A stretch of 7,518 nucleotides of DNA from Candidatus Aenigmatarchaeota archaeon (GCA_015521535.1 WAOA01000021.1:1-7518); one strand, 5' to 3'. Positions 1 to 6,410 are shown, numbered from the stretch's first letter. Program-made: numbers and translations. The notes: generated from the letters alone by a model not told the origin.

Positions 1-109
1 TTATTACAGTGTAATACTCTATTAAGCGTAAACCGCCCTTTCAAATGGCTTTGGCGTTAATAAATTTTCTAATTCTCATAGTGTTGTGCATAAATGTTCT
101 TTAGCGCTC

Positions 110-155
110 TTATCCGGACGGGATCATACTAAACAAACGATATCCGTCCAGATAA
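110..155. repeat. 12-bp imperfect hairpin (inverted repeat)
   Basis: TTATCCGGACGG at 110-121 pairs with CCGTCCAGATAA at 144-155 with a single C.A mismatch, around a 22-nt loop. No T-run follows, so it does not look like a terminator. Its first ten bases recur at 269-278. Confidence 0.55.
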
Positions 156-260
156 TAACGGAAAAGAAGGTTTAAAATGAATTGGCCGAGGCAGACTTTT
201 CTAGCGCTATAATTGCAGCATGCATGGGCTTTCGCCCGCTCGTAACGGCTTTTATCTTAA

Positions 261-283
261 ATTCGCGGTTATCCGGACCGAAT
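261..283. repeat. Second hairpin carrying the TTATCCGGAC decamer
   Basis: ATT (261-263) and CGGT (266-269) pair with ACCG (277-280) and AAT (281-283), leaving a 2-nt bulge and a 7-nt loop. It contains TTATCCGGAC (269-278), an exact repeat of 110-119. It lies just upstream of the TATA-like box of the surface protein gene, so it could be a regulatory site or part of a small RNA. Confidence 0.4.
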
Positions 284-301
284 CTGTACTATAAACATCA
301 A

Positions 302-310
302 TTTTATAAG
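302..310 (+). promoter_or_regulatory. TATA-like box for surface protein gene
   Basis: TTTTATAAG lies 49-57 nt before the chosen ATG at 359, which would give a 5' leader of roughly 25-30 nt. Other AT-rich stretches nearby (290-296, 331-339) are alternatives, so the exact box is uncertain. Confidence 0.3.
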
Positions 311-358
311 CTATTAATAATCATAAAAATAATTATAAAGTGTCAAAAAGTGATGAAA

Positions 359-3300
359 ATGAGAAAAAGCGTTCATATTACATTTTTATTCGAATTTTTA
401 CTTTTCTCTGGCGTATTTGCTCTTCAGCCTACAGGAAATGTCGTGGTTTATAATGTGGGTGATATAGGGACAATCCTTGCTAATGAATCGTCTCTGATTT
501 TAAACGATACAGATTTTTCCGTATATAAAAATCCGGAATATCTAAATCTCTCTGTTAAAAATGAAATATCTCCAGGTATATTTAATATTACGGCAAAAGT
601 TTCTTTCATGATAAGTTATACTAACAGTTCTTCGACAGACGTACTTCTTTTAACATACGATTATCCCGGAAACAATTCTGGAATGATTAGAGCGACTTCT
701 GTGAGCGACAACTCAACATATGCAACCTGCGGTATTTCTAATGACGACGGAAATATTGTTGAAATTGTTTGTTCCGATTGGAATACCACACAAGGTAATG
801 AAATATTTGCTGTTGATGTTAATCTAGAATGGAATGTTACAATTTCCAATCTTGCGACCTATCAACTTAGTCAGCCAATTTTAGATTTATCTAATAATGC
901 AACAATTGATTATGTTCAAAACTTTACTGTATATGCACCGTTTCCCCAGAATATCTCGTTGAATGTTACCCTTCCGGATGAAAACGTAACACTAACAGGT
1001 GTTTCTGGAAACAGTACGCAGCCTACAAGATTCGGCATGTATATCTGGTTCACGTCATATAACATAGATACAACAGGATCTTCTCCCAAGATAGGTTTAA
1101 AGGCCCCTCAAATAGTATATCTTGTAATAAATCAACAACGTACTCAAAACCAAGCCGTTACAGGAGAAAATGTCACGTGGACTACTGTTTATACCGTAGA
1201 ATATAATAATACATACTTCCAGAATCTCTTGGCGGAAAATCTTCTTTTCATTCACAGTTTACTCCCGGATAGCGATATAAGTGCAGATAATGTTACCATA
1301 ACAGGTGTGACTGGTACAAAACAAATACCGCTTGCAGGATTTAATGGAGGATATGTAAATGTAAGTTATACCCAATTTGGATATTCTAACAGTTCGCAAA
1401 TTCAAATTATCGAATGGACTCCTGCACCAACAGTTTCCCCACCTACTTATTCACAAGGAAGTGCACAAGTAGGTCAGCCTGTATGGTGGAATGAAAGTGT
1501 AACTGTTAGCAATCCTGCGCAAGAGGTTTATTATAACGTAATGGTTATCATCCCAATTTATCAGGATGCCAATGCATCTTCATTAGGATTGGTTAGCGGT
1601 GCTAATGTTGTTGATTACGGAAAAACCGGTCAGACAACATTAAGTTTTAATATATCATCTCTTTCTGCAGGTGCATCAAATATAAAATACGTGTTTAACT
1701 TCACAACTCCCGCACCCATACTTACATATAAAACAGGATGGACGCAGAATATTTCTGCGGAATCTACAATAAATACACAATATATTTATGCAACGATAAA
1801 TATTACAAATCCATCTAAAGTTGTTAATTATACCAATGTGATTTGGAGCATCTCATGTAAATCGAATTATAATTGTAATTTGTCAAATGGTACAGTGAAT
1901 CTTACAGCAGATTCTTCTCAATTTATAAATATAAGCGCAAGTGGGGATGTTGTCATAACGCTGTGGAACAGTTCATGGATACCGAGTACGGGAACATATT
2001 ATCAAAATATAACTATTAATGAAACCGATACCGAGATAGCATTTGTGAATCTCACGGTATGGAGTTCCAATTTTGATGATAGTAAAATTACAGCAGGAGA
2101 AGAATTCTTTGGTTATTGGAACGGAACAGCATTTATTAAATACAAACTTTCAACCGTAGGGATAACACTTAAATCAGATTGTAACGGCGTTAATCCAACC
2201 TATTCAAATATCTCAACTCCAAACGGAACATTTTACATATGTTTCCAAGATACGAACGGAAACGGTAGAGGAGATTACTTTAAAATAAAAATTCCGTCTA
2301 CTTCTTCATGGGTACTTCAAGTAGGCGGTAATGATGCAACACCTCCTTCGGTTTTGTTGTCATTATCGTCGAACTCTATTGTTTTCGGAGATTACGTAAC
2401 TATAAATTGGAATGTGAGCGATAACGGAGAAATAGATACAGTAAAAATTACGGTAAATAATACACTGCTATATACAGGATCCCAATCTAATGGTTCATAT
2501 GTATGGACGCCATCTGCGGTAGGAACATATCAAATAAAATTAGAAGCAAACGATACCGTCGGAAATAATAACTATATGACTAAAATACTTACAGTTTCTA
2601 GGATGCTTACATCAATATCCAGAATAATTGAACAAAAAATAACAACAGAAATAACTAATACAAACTTAAGCGCAGTTATTAATTTCATCAATCCGAATGA
2701 ACCGGTTGTTATAGAGTTTGAAAAGTCGAAGAATATGAATATTTTTGAACTTAATGTTACTGCTAATACAAAGGTAAGTTCGGTTAAAATAACAATAATA
2801 AAACTAAAGAAAGTCCCGGTTGCTGAGGTAGCAGGCAAACCGTACGGGTACTTCAGTATAGAAAAAGAAAATCTGAAAGACGATGAAATAACAGAAGCAA
2901 AACTAAAATTCCTCGTAGATAAATCCTGGATAATAAATAATAATATAGATCCGAATTCAATCAAGCTTTACAGATGGTCAAATGGCGTGTGGTTAGGTCT
3001 TAAAACAGAAAAAATAGGAGAAGATTCAGAGAATCTTTACTTCGAATCCATAACTCCGGGATTCAGTTACTTTGCAATAAGTGGAAAGGAAAAGATCGCA
3101 GGACCTGTATGCGGAAATGGTATATGCGAAGAGGGAGAGGGTTACTTAACGTGTCCGCAGGATTGTGAATGCGTTGAAAATTGGGTATGTACGGAATGGA
3201 GTGAATGTAAAGAAGGAAAACAAATCAGAACATGTACAGACAAAAATAATTGTGGAACTACTCTTCATAAGCCTTCAGAGGTTAAAGAATGCGAGATACC

Positions 3301-3454
3301 AGAAGTTGCAGTGTCATCAGAAGAAAAACCTGTTTCAAAACCATCATATAAAACTCTCTATATGTTACTCGTACTGGCAATAGTATTGCTAGCAGGTATA
3401 TTATTAAACTATAAGAGGGCCTCAAAGAGAGTTAAGAAAAAATCCAAGAAATAA
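359..3454 (+). CDS. Secreted membrane-anchored surface glycoprotein, PGF-pre-PGF domain
   Basis: A 1031-residue cell-surface protein. The start at 359 is chosen because GTGA at 350-353 gives a Shine-Dalgarno with a 5-nt gap and the product opens with a signal peptide (residues 1-21, likely cut after VFA); ATG 353 is an alternative. The bulk is beta-rich with about 44 N-X-S/T sequons, so heavy N-glycosylation is likely. A calcium-loop-like DTNGNGRGD lies at 631-639. An Ig-like domain spans about 661-747 and a PGF-pre-PGF-type domain about 770-910 (ends TPGFSYFAISG). A Cys-rich stretch follows: CGNGIC...CPQDC at 918-938, then a thrombospondin-like segment at 944-978. One membrane helix (about 1000-1016) and a Lys/Arg tail anchor it. 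All 16 cysteines sit in pairs or in the C-terminal module, suggesting disulfides. The binding target is unknown; adhesion or envelope structure is inferred. Confidence 0.9.
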   Translation: MRKSVHITFLFEFLLFSGVFALQPTGNVVVYNVGDIGTILANESSLILNDTDFSVYKNPEYLNLSVKNEISPGIFNITAKVSFMISYTNSSSTDVLLLTYDYPGNNSGMIRATSVSDNSTYATCGISNDDGNIVEIVCSDWNTTQGNEIFAVDVNLEWNVTISNLATYQLSQPILDLSNNATIDYVQNFTVYAPFPQNISLNVTLPDENVTLTGVSGNSTQPTRFGMYIWFTSYNIDTTGSSPKIGLKAPQIVYLVINQQRTQNQAVTGENVTWTTVYTVEYNNTYFQNLLAENLLFIHSLLPDSDISADNVTITGVTGTKQIPLAGFNGGYVNVSYTQFGYSNSSQIQIIEWTPAPTVSPPTYSQGSAQVGQPVWWNESVTVSNPAQEVYYNVMVIIPIYQDANASSLGLVSGANVVDYGKTGQTTLSFNISSLSAGASNIKYVFNFTTPAPILTYKTGWTQNISAESTINTQYIYATINITNPSKVVNYTNVIWSISCKSNYNCNLSNGTVNLTADSSQFINISASGDVVITLWNSSWIPSTGTYYQNITINETDTEIAFVNLTVWSSNFDDSKITAGEEFFGYWNGTAFIKYKLSTVGITLKSDCNGVNPTYSNISTPNGTFYICFQDTNGNGRGDYFKIKIPSTSSWVLQVGGNDATPPSVLLSLSSNSIVFGDYVTINWNVSDNGEIDTVKITVNNTLLYTGSQSNGSYVWTPSAVGTYQIKLEANDTVGNNNYMTKILTVSRMLTSISRIIEQKITTEITNTNLSAVINFINPNEPVVIEFEKSKNMNIFELNVTANTKVSSVKITIIKLKKVPVAEVAGKPYGYFSIEKENLKDDEITEAKLKFLVDKSWIINNNIDPNSIKLYRWSNGVWLGLKTEKIGEDSENLYFESITPGFSYFAISGKEKIAGPVCGNGICEEGEGYLTCPQDCECVENWVCTEWSECKEGKQIRTCTDKNNCGTTLHKPSEVKECEIPEVAVSSEEKPVSKPSYKTLYMLLVLAIVLLAGILLNYKRASKRVKKKSKK

Positions 3455-3462
3455 TTTTAAAA

Positions 3463-3630
3463 TCAGATTCTATTTTTCTTCCCCCCGAATTTAATTTTTC
3501 TTCTCCATTTCCCGTATTTATCTTCTGGCGAAAACTTTGGAGGATGTGCAGAAACAGTTCTATTACCGCATTCAGGACAAATCTCCTGCAAAGTATATCT
3601 TGCGCATTTCATACATTTTTTAATTTTCAT
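3463..3630 (-). CDS. nop10: Ribosome biogenesis protein Nop10 (H/ACA RNP subunit)
   Basis: A 55-residue protein read directly from the minus strand, ending in TGA. Nop10 is a core subunit of the archaeal H/ACA ribonucleoprotein with Cbf5, Gar1 and L7Ae, which pseudouridylates rRNA. The sequence has the family layout: an N-terminal zinc ribbon with C6-x2-C9 and C18-x2-C21, then the conserved stretch HPPKFSPEDKYGKWRR (residues 29-44) that contacts Cbf5, and a basic tail. GGTG lies 5 nt before the ATG. It follows the aIF2 alpha gene by 12 nt, so the two are almost certainly co-transcribed, an arrangement common in archaea. Its stop is 8 bp from the stop of the convergent surface protein gene. 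Confidence 0.95.
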   Translation of the reverse strand: MKIKKCMKCARYTLQEICPECGNRTVSAHPPKFSPEDKYGKWRRKIKFGGKKNRI

Positions 3631-3642
3631 AATCACACCTTG

Positions 3643-4419
3643 CTACTCAACCCTTTCCATGGAAAATTCACAGTTTAGTTTTTTACTTTCACTTTTTCCG
3701 AAACTTTCAATCATTTTTAGAATTTTCTCCCCTTTTTTCGGATCCTTTTCGCGGAGTTTAAGCAAGTAACTGGGGGCGGCGATATATTTTATTTCGACCC
3801 CGTACTTTTTCGCTATCTTTTCCAGGAGTTTTTTAATCCTTTCCACACCGTCTCCTTCAAAACATTTTACATCGAGTTTTGCTTTAAATTCTCTTTCCCT
3901 TATTTCTATGGACTTCTCAGCAATTTTTTTTATCATCTCAGCGCAATTCTTTTCTACGCCCTTTTTAATCAATAACTCAGGCTTTTCTAATGCGGTTAAA
4001 AATCCCTTATACATCTCCCCGAACTTTTCCTGTAATTTAAATCCTATTTTTTCATAAACTTCGTCAAGCGTTAGATTAAATTCTTTTGCGATAAGTTCGA
4101 GCATTTTTTCCGCTTTTTCCTCTCTGCGAAATTCCTGCATTTTTCTTTCAACATCTTTTTTACTAACCCTTTTAAGGCTAAGAGAAATAAAACCTTTCTT
4201 TTCATCGACTTGCATTACCACAGCAACAGCAACTTGGCCGGGTTTTACGAAATTTCTTATATCTCGCACCCACTTTCTCGCAACTTCCGAGATATGAATC
4301 ATTCCTACTTTACCCGGAAATTCAACTAATTCAGCGGAAGCAGAATGCGGGTTAACTTCCTTTATTTTAACCACTACCAGTTCTCCCTTTTCCGGGAAAG
4401 CGTAAAACTTCCTTGGCAT
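3643..4419 (-). CDS. eif2a: Translation initiation factor 2 subunit alpha (aIF2 alpha)
   Basis: A 258-residue alpha subunit of the heterotrimeric factor that delivers initiator tRNA to the small ribosomal subunit. Residues about 10-85 form the S1/OB domain, with GMIHISEVA (39-47) and the ISLSLKRV signature (78-85). A helical middle domain follows (about 88-175, including REEKAEKMLELIAKE), then the C-terminal alpha/beta domain that binds the gamma subunit. The length matches the family. The start at 4419 (MPRKFYAFPEKGE) fits family N-termini; an ATG 19 codons upstream would read through the promoter. No Shine-Dalgarno is seen, and a TATA box centred 26 nt upstream implies a leaderless mRNA. 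Residue 48, a serine in some archaeal homologues and reported there as a phosphorylation site, is arginine (EVARKW). It is the first gene of the operon with nop10. Confidence 0.95.
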   Translation of the reverse strand: MPRKFYAFPEKGELVVVKIKEVNPHSASAELVEFPGKVGMIHISEVARKWVRDIRNFVKPGQVAVAVVMQVDEKKGFISLSLKRVSKKDVERKMQEFRREEKAEKMLELIAKEFNLTLDEVYEKIGFKLQEKFGEMYKGFLTALEKPELLIKKGVEKNCAEMIKKIAEKSIEIREREFKAKLDVKCFEGDGVERIKKLLEKIAKKYGVEIKYIAAPSYLLKLREKDPKKGEKILKMIESFGKSESKKLNCEFSMERVE

Positions 4420-4440
4420 AAGGAAAGTTGTGAAACAAAG

Positions 4441-4456
4441 TTTAATAAATTTTATT
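4441..4456. promoter_or_regulatory. Possible bidirectional TATA region
   Basis: TTTAATAAATTTTATT reads as a TATA-like box on both strands. On the minus strand TTTATTAAA is centred about 26 nt before the aIF2 alpha ATG, as expected for a leaderless transcript. On the plus strand the same DNA would start transcription around 4471-4480, right where the candidate structured RNA begins. Confidence 0.5.
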
Positions 4457-4476
4457 TGGCACTGTTCGGATAGCAT

Positions 4477-4563
4477 GGAATTACGCAGGCGTATACGCGC
4501 CCAGCAACGCGGGGAAAATCTCGTAGTATTTCCACGCGGAAGTGTGTATTCTAGCGTAATTCT
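4477..4563 (+). ncRNA. Candidate structured RNA (closed multi-hairpin)
   Basis: The only gene-free stretch between aIF2 alpha and the ATPase contains a GC-richer patch in AT-rich DNA. GAATTACGC (4478-4486) pairs perfectly with GCGTAATTC (4554-4562), plus a G-U at 4477/4563. Inside lie GGCG/CGCC (4488-4491/4498-4501), a weaker stem 4510-4513/4520-4523, and a 6-bp hairpin ATTTCC-ACGC-GGAAGT (4528-4543). The result resembles a cloverleaf, but it has no T-loop consensus and no plausible tRNA anticodon arm, and neither strand has C/D boxes or a 3' ACA. A TATA-like box lies at the right distance upstream and T-runs follow (4563-4566 and TCTTTTTTATTT at 4598-4609). The strand is inferred from this. 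It could instead be a DNA element such as a small inverted-repeat insertion. Confidence 0.35.
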
Positions 4564-4568
4564 TTTGC

Positions 4569-4584
4569 GAAACGCGAGAAACGC
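4569..4584. repeat. GAAACGC direct repeat
   Basis: GAAACGC occurs at 4569-4575 and 4578-4584, 9 bp apart. It sits between the candidate RNA and the ATPase stop codon, with a GCG-AAA-CGC mini-hairpin at 4567-4575. No function is assigned. Confidence 0.35.
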
Positions 4585-4606
4585 TTATCGAATACATCTT
4601 TTTTAT

Positions 4607-5848
4607 TTATACATCTAAAATAGATAGGAAAACACTTAAAGGAATGGTTGGCGGTTTTTTTGAAAACTTGTTTTTTGAAATTACGACGAACTCCTTTAGA
4701 TTTTTAGGTTGTTTAATGATAAATTTCTCAGCCCATTTAATTTCAAATCCTTTAAGCACCTTCTCATTTAGTATAACATCAACTTCTGAAGAATTTTTCC
4801 AGTATCCGAGATTTTCGTCAAGAAGCGTTGTGTTATACTTTTTTGTAAGATATCTCGCTAAGTGCGTTGCGACTAAGGATTCTGCAATTGCGCTTTCTTT
4901 GTTTTTAATCCTTACCATGCACCAATTCTCAAAAACATCAAAAAGTAAAGGATCTATAAAATGGATTTTTTTATTTTTACCAAATTTTATTGTTTTTTTG
5001 CTGATATCGATGTGATATAATAGTATTAAGGAAAACATCGAGCGTAATAAATGCAAGTAGGCAGAAACAGTTTTCGGAGATTTTATTTCTATCTCTTTTG
5101 CTATACCTTCCCAACTTACAGGTGTTTGAAGTTTTTCGAGTAATGATTTTATAATTTCTCTCGCTATGCTATCGCTTCTTTCGGATTTTAAAACCTCCGT
5201 CTTTATCCAACTTAGATAAGTTCTTTTTGCTTCCTCTCTGTTCTCCAAACTGAGCGGAAATCCACCGTAATAAAAATATTTCTCGAGAAGTATATTGAGT
5301 TCTTTTTTAAAGAGCAACGCGTGTACAGATTTTTCCAGTAGTTCTTTTGCATTGAGTTCTTTTATAGAAGGTATTTTTTCATAAATTTCTGGTTTCATTA
5401 TTTTTATAAAATCTCTGAACGAAAGCGGTAAAAGTATAAAGTCCTTTCCTTTACCTCTTCTTCCGGGAAAAAGTTCCGCTTGTCTTTTTATGCTTATACT
5501 GCTTGAACCAGTTAAAATTAAAACATCTTTAGCAAATTTACCTTTATCTATCATCGATTTTATGCCTCTATACCATTCATCCGGCGATGTGATTTCGTCC
5601 AGAAAAATAAACGATTTTTTAATACCGTTTTTATTACGAAATTCAATATAGGTTTCCAACACATCAATAAGTTCCTTATAGTCCTTTAATTCTTCACAGT
5701 TAAAATAAAATATGCTTCTTGCTTCTTCTTTCTCAATAAGTTTTTTTATTAACAGTTTTATTGCCGTGGTTTTACCTACCTGCCTCGGACCAAGTATTAT
5801 GTGAAGGGCGAATGGCGAAAGGTTTATTTCATTTAAAATATTCGGCAC
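4607..5848 (-). CDS. Archaeal AAA_14/DUF4143 ATPase, N-terminus disrupted
   Basis: This 413-codon frame from a GTG encodes a member of the archaeal ATPase family that pairs an AAA_14 P-loop domain with a DUF4143 region. Walker A is GPRQVGKTT (residues 20-28), Walker B FIFLDE (80-85) and a sensor-1-like TGSSS (113-117), with PGRRGKG further on. A winged-helix-like segment (about 238-275) precedes a C-terminal part with SEVDVI (D357) and FEIKW (E369, K371), which fits the PD-(D/E)XK nuclease-like fold attributed to DUF4143. The family usually starts 30-40 residues earlier. Here the same frame continues upstream with typical sequence but is broken by a TGA at 5915-5917. The GTG at 5848 has no good Shine-Dalgarno, so it may be a forced restart or mark a decaying gene. 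Cellular role is unknown; these ATPases are often multicopy and accessory. Confidence 0.8.
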   Translation of the reverse strand: MPNILNEINLSPFALHIILGPRQVGKTTAIKLLIKKLIEKEEARSIFYFNCEELKDYKELIDVLETYIEFRNKNGIKKSFIFLDEITSPDEWYRGIKSMIDKGKFAKDVLILTGSSSISIKRQAELFPGRRGKGKDFILLPLSFRDFIKIMKPEIYEKIPSIKELNAKELLEKSVHALLFKKELNILLEKYFYYGGFPLSLENREEAKRTYLSWIKTEVLKSERSDSIAREIIKSLLEKLQTPVSWEGIAKEIEIKSPKTVSAYLHLLRSMFSLILLYHIDISKKTIKFGKNKKIHFIDPLLFDVFENWCMVRIKNKESAIAESLVATHLARYLTKKYNTTLLDENLGYWKNSSEVDVILNEKVLKGFEIKWAEKFIIKQPKNLKEFVVISKNKFSKKPPTIPLSVFLSILDV

Positions 5849-5953
5849 CCATCTGTATTTCTTACTTTTCCATGCAACGATATCGTAATCCCCTTCTATA
5901 AGAGTTTTATCTTTTCACCACGGATTTTGCTCCACAAGAACTTCAATATCAAT
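5849..5953 (-). pseudogene. Cut-off N-terminal segment of the ATPase
   Basis: Read in the ATPase frame, this DNA gives IDIEVLVEQNPW, then TGA (5915-5917), then KDKTLIEGDYDIVAWKSKKY, joining the ATPase at 5848. Members of this family typically begin with an E-x-NPWW-like motif followed by such an acidic/aromatic stretch, so the TGA sits where a second Trp (TGG) is expected. No ATG, GTG or TTG occurs in frame before the GTG at 5935. The leaderless start predicted from the TATA box (about 5953) falls on ATT. TGA ends at least two other genes here (3463-3465 on the minus strand, 6408-6410), so a Trp-coding TGA is unlikely. A sequencing error in TGG remains possible. Confidence 0.65.
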
Positions 5954-5977
5954 ATCGGTATTTATAATACCGATATT
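5951..5977. promoter_or_regulatory. Palindromic operator 1
   Basis: A perfect inverted repeat of 12-bp arms, AATATCGGTATT (5951-5962) and AATACCGATATT (5966-5977), with a TAT spacer. It covers the predicted transcription start of the ATPase and touches the edge of its TATA box. The core TCGGTATT-n3-AATACCGA is shared with operator 2. Confidence 0.65.
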
Positions 5978-5990
5978 TATATAATTTTCG
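5976..5990 (-). promoter_or_regulatory. BRE/TATA promoter of the ATPase gene
   Basis: On the minus strand CGAAAA (5990-5985), a good BRE, is followed by TTATATAAA (5984-5976). About 26 nt beyond the box centre is 5954, which matches a leaderless start at the natural N-terminus of the ATPase frame. The box is sandwiched between, and slightly overlapped by, the two palindromes, so binding there would block TBP/TFB. Confidence 0.6.
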
Positions 5991-6006
5991 GTATTCTGAA
6001 TACCGA
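5988..6006. promoter_or_regulatory. Palindromic operator 2
   Basis: TCGGTATT (5988-5995) and AATACCGA (5999-6006) around CTG; the central C and G also pair, giving 9-bp arms about one base. It shares its core with operator 1. The centres (5964 and 5997) are 33 bp apart, about three helical turns, so both sites face the same side of the DNA. Confidence 0.65.
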
Positions 6007-6049
6007 TAAATATTATTCTTATAAGAATTAAATGTGTAGCAAGAAGATT

Positions 6050-6057
6050 ATTTAAAA
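6050..6057 (+). promoter_or_regulatory. TATA box of the wHTH/protease operon
   Basis: ATTTAAAA is centred about 25 nt before the ATG at 6078, and no Shine-Dalgarno precedes that ATG, so a leaderless transcript is likely. The box lies some 45 bp from operator 2, outside both palindromes. Confidence 0.5.
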
Positions 6058-6077
6058 TTTACTACTATACGATAATT

Positions 6078-6410
6078 ATGCCTAAATATCATGAAGCAAT
6101 TTTCCACGACAACTCTCAGGTAAGCGAACAAAGTTTTTCCGAATTATGGAAAAAAGACTGGAGCGAAGCAGAAGTATACCTTGTCATAATAAAATATCTT
6201 GGAGCGGCGGAAAAAGAAAGAAAATCAACTAAGCATAAAGCAATAAGAAGAAATGTTGCGAACGAACTGGGATATCTTTCTAATAACTATTTAACCAGAA
6301 AACTGCTTCACTTGAAAGAACTCGGTATTGTTTGCTACCGGCGAAAAAGATGGTATTTAACAGAAAAGGGAGAAAGATTATACGAAGCATTATTTATGGA
6401 AAATCGGTGA
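6078..6410 (+). CDS. Winged helix-turn-helix DNA-binding protein
   Basis: A 110-residue protein, probably a transcription regulator. After a variable first 25 residues, helix 1 lies at about 29-42 (SEAEVYLVIIKYLG), a basic helix 2 at about 53-64 (HKAIRRNVANEL), and the recognition helix with its continuation at about 68-82 (SNNYLTRKLLHLKELG). A two-stranded wing IVCYRRKRWYLT (84-95) and a final helix to about 107 complete the domain. This is the order seen in small archaeal and MarR/PadR-like wHTH proteins; the exact family is not recognised. It heads an operon, and its stop codon lies inside the Shine-Dalgarno of the next gene. Divergent from the ATPase, it is the natural candidate to bind the two palindromes, but that is inference. 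Confidence 0.75.
   Translation: MPKYHEAIFHDNSQVSEQSFSELWKKDWSEAEVYLVIIKYLGAAEKERKSTKHKAIRRNVANELGYLSNNYLTRKLLHLKELGIVCYRRKRWYLTEKGERLYEALFMENR
6406..6410 (+). promoter_or_regulatory. Shine-Dalgarno overlapping upstream stop codon
   Basis: GGTGA, 4 nt before the ATG at 6415, includes the TGA stop of the wHTH gene (6408-6410). This points to coupled translation of the two genes and fixes the downstream start. Confidence 0.75.

Larger units (their letters stand above)
1..352. other. Non-coding leader region with small inverted repeats
   Basis: I see no convincing gene on either strand. A reading frame in phase with the downstream surface protein stays open from a TTG at 182, but it would put about 59 residues before a normal signal peptide and runs through hairpin-forming DNA, so I do not treat it as coding. 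An 11-codon ORF at 177-212 is too short to support. Visible structure: a perfect 7-bp inverted repeat with a 1-nt spacer at 2-16 (TATTACA/TGTAATA), a long hairpin at 110-155, a smaller one at 261-283, a GGGC-TTTC-GCCC mini-hairpin near 228-239, and TAGCGCT twice (102-108, 202-208). No tRNA T-loop or C/D-box pair was found. Confidence 0.6.

Noticed and set aside
350..356. GTGATGA resembling a C box of a C/D RNA
   Set aside because: No D box (CTGA) at a suitable distance; it is the Shine-Dalgarno/start region of the surface gene.
182..358. N-terminal extension of the surface protein from TTG 182
   Set aside because: It would bury the signal peptide and cross hairpin DNA and the TATA-like box; GTGA with ATG 359 explains the start better.
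2572..2964. 130-codon minus-strand ORF within the surface gene
   Set aside because: Antisense shadow of the PGF-pre-PGF coding region, with no start signals.
4420..4476. 19-residue extension of aIF2 alpha
   Set aside because: It runs through the TATA region, and family members begin at the MPRKFYAFPEKGE-like sequence.
4477..4563. tRNA or H/ACA guide RNA
   Set aside because: No TTCRANY T-loop or believable anticodon arm, and no ACA after the stem on either strand.
4430..4618. 62-codon plus-strand ORF over the structured element
   Set aside because: No recognisable protein features, and it overlaps the promoter and the stem-loops; the structure explains the region better.
5915..5917. TGA read as tryptophan (alternative code)
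   Set aside because: nop10 and the wHTH gene both end at TGA in sensible places, so TGA is a stop here.
6322..6329. TCGGTATT half-site inside the wHTH gene, and AATACCGA at 6604-6611
   Set aside because: Single half-sites inside coding DNA without the matching arm; likely chance.
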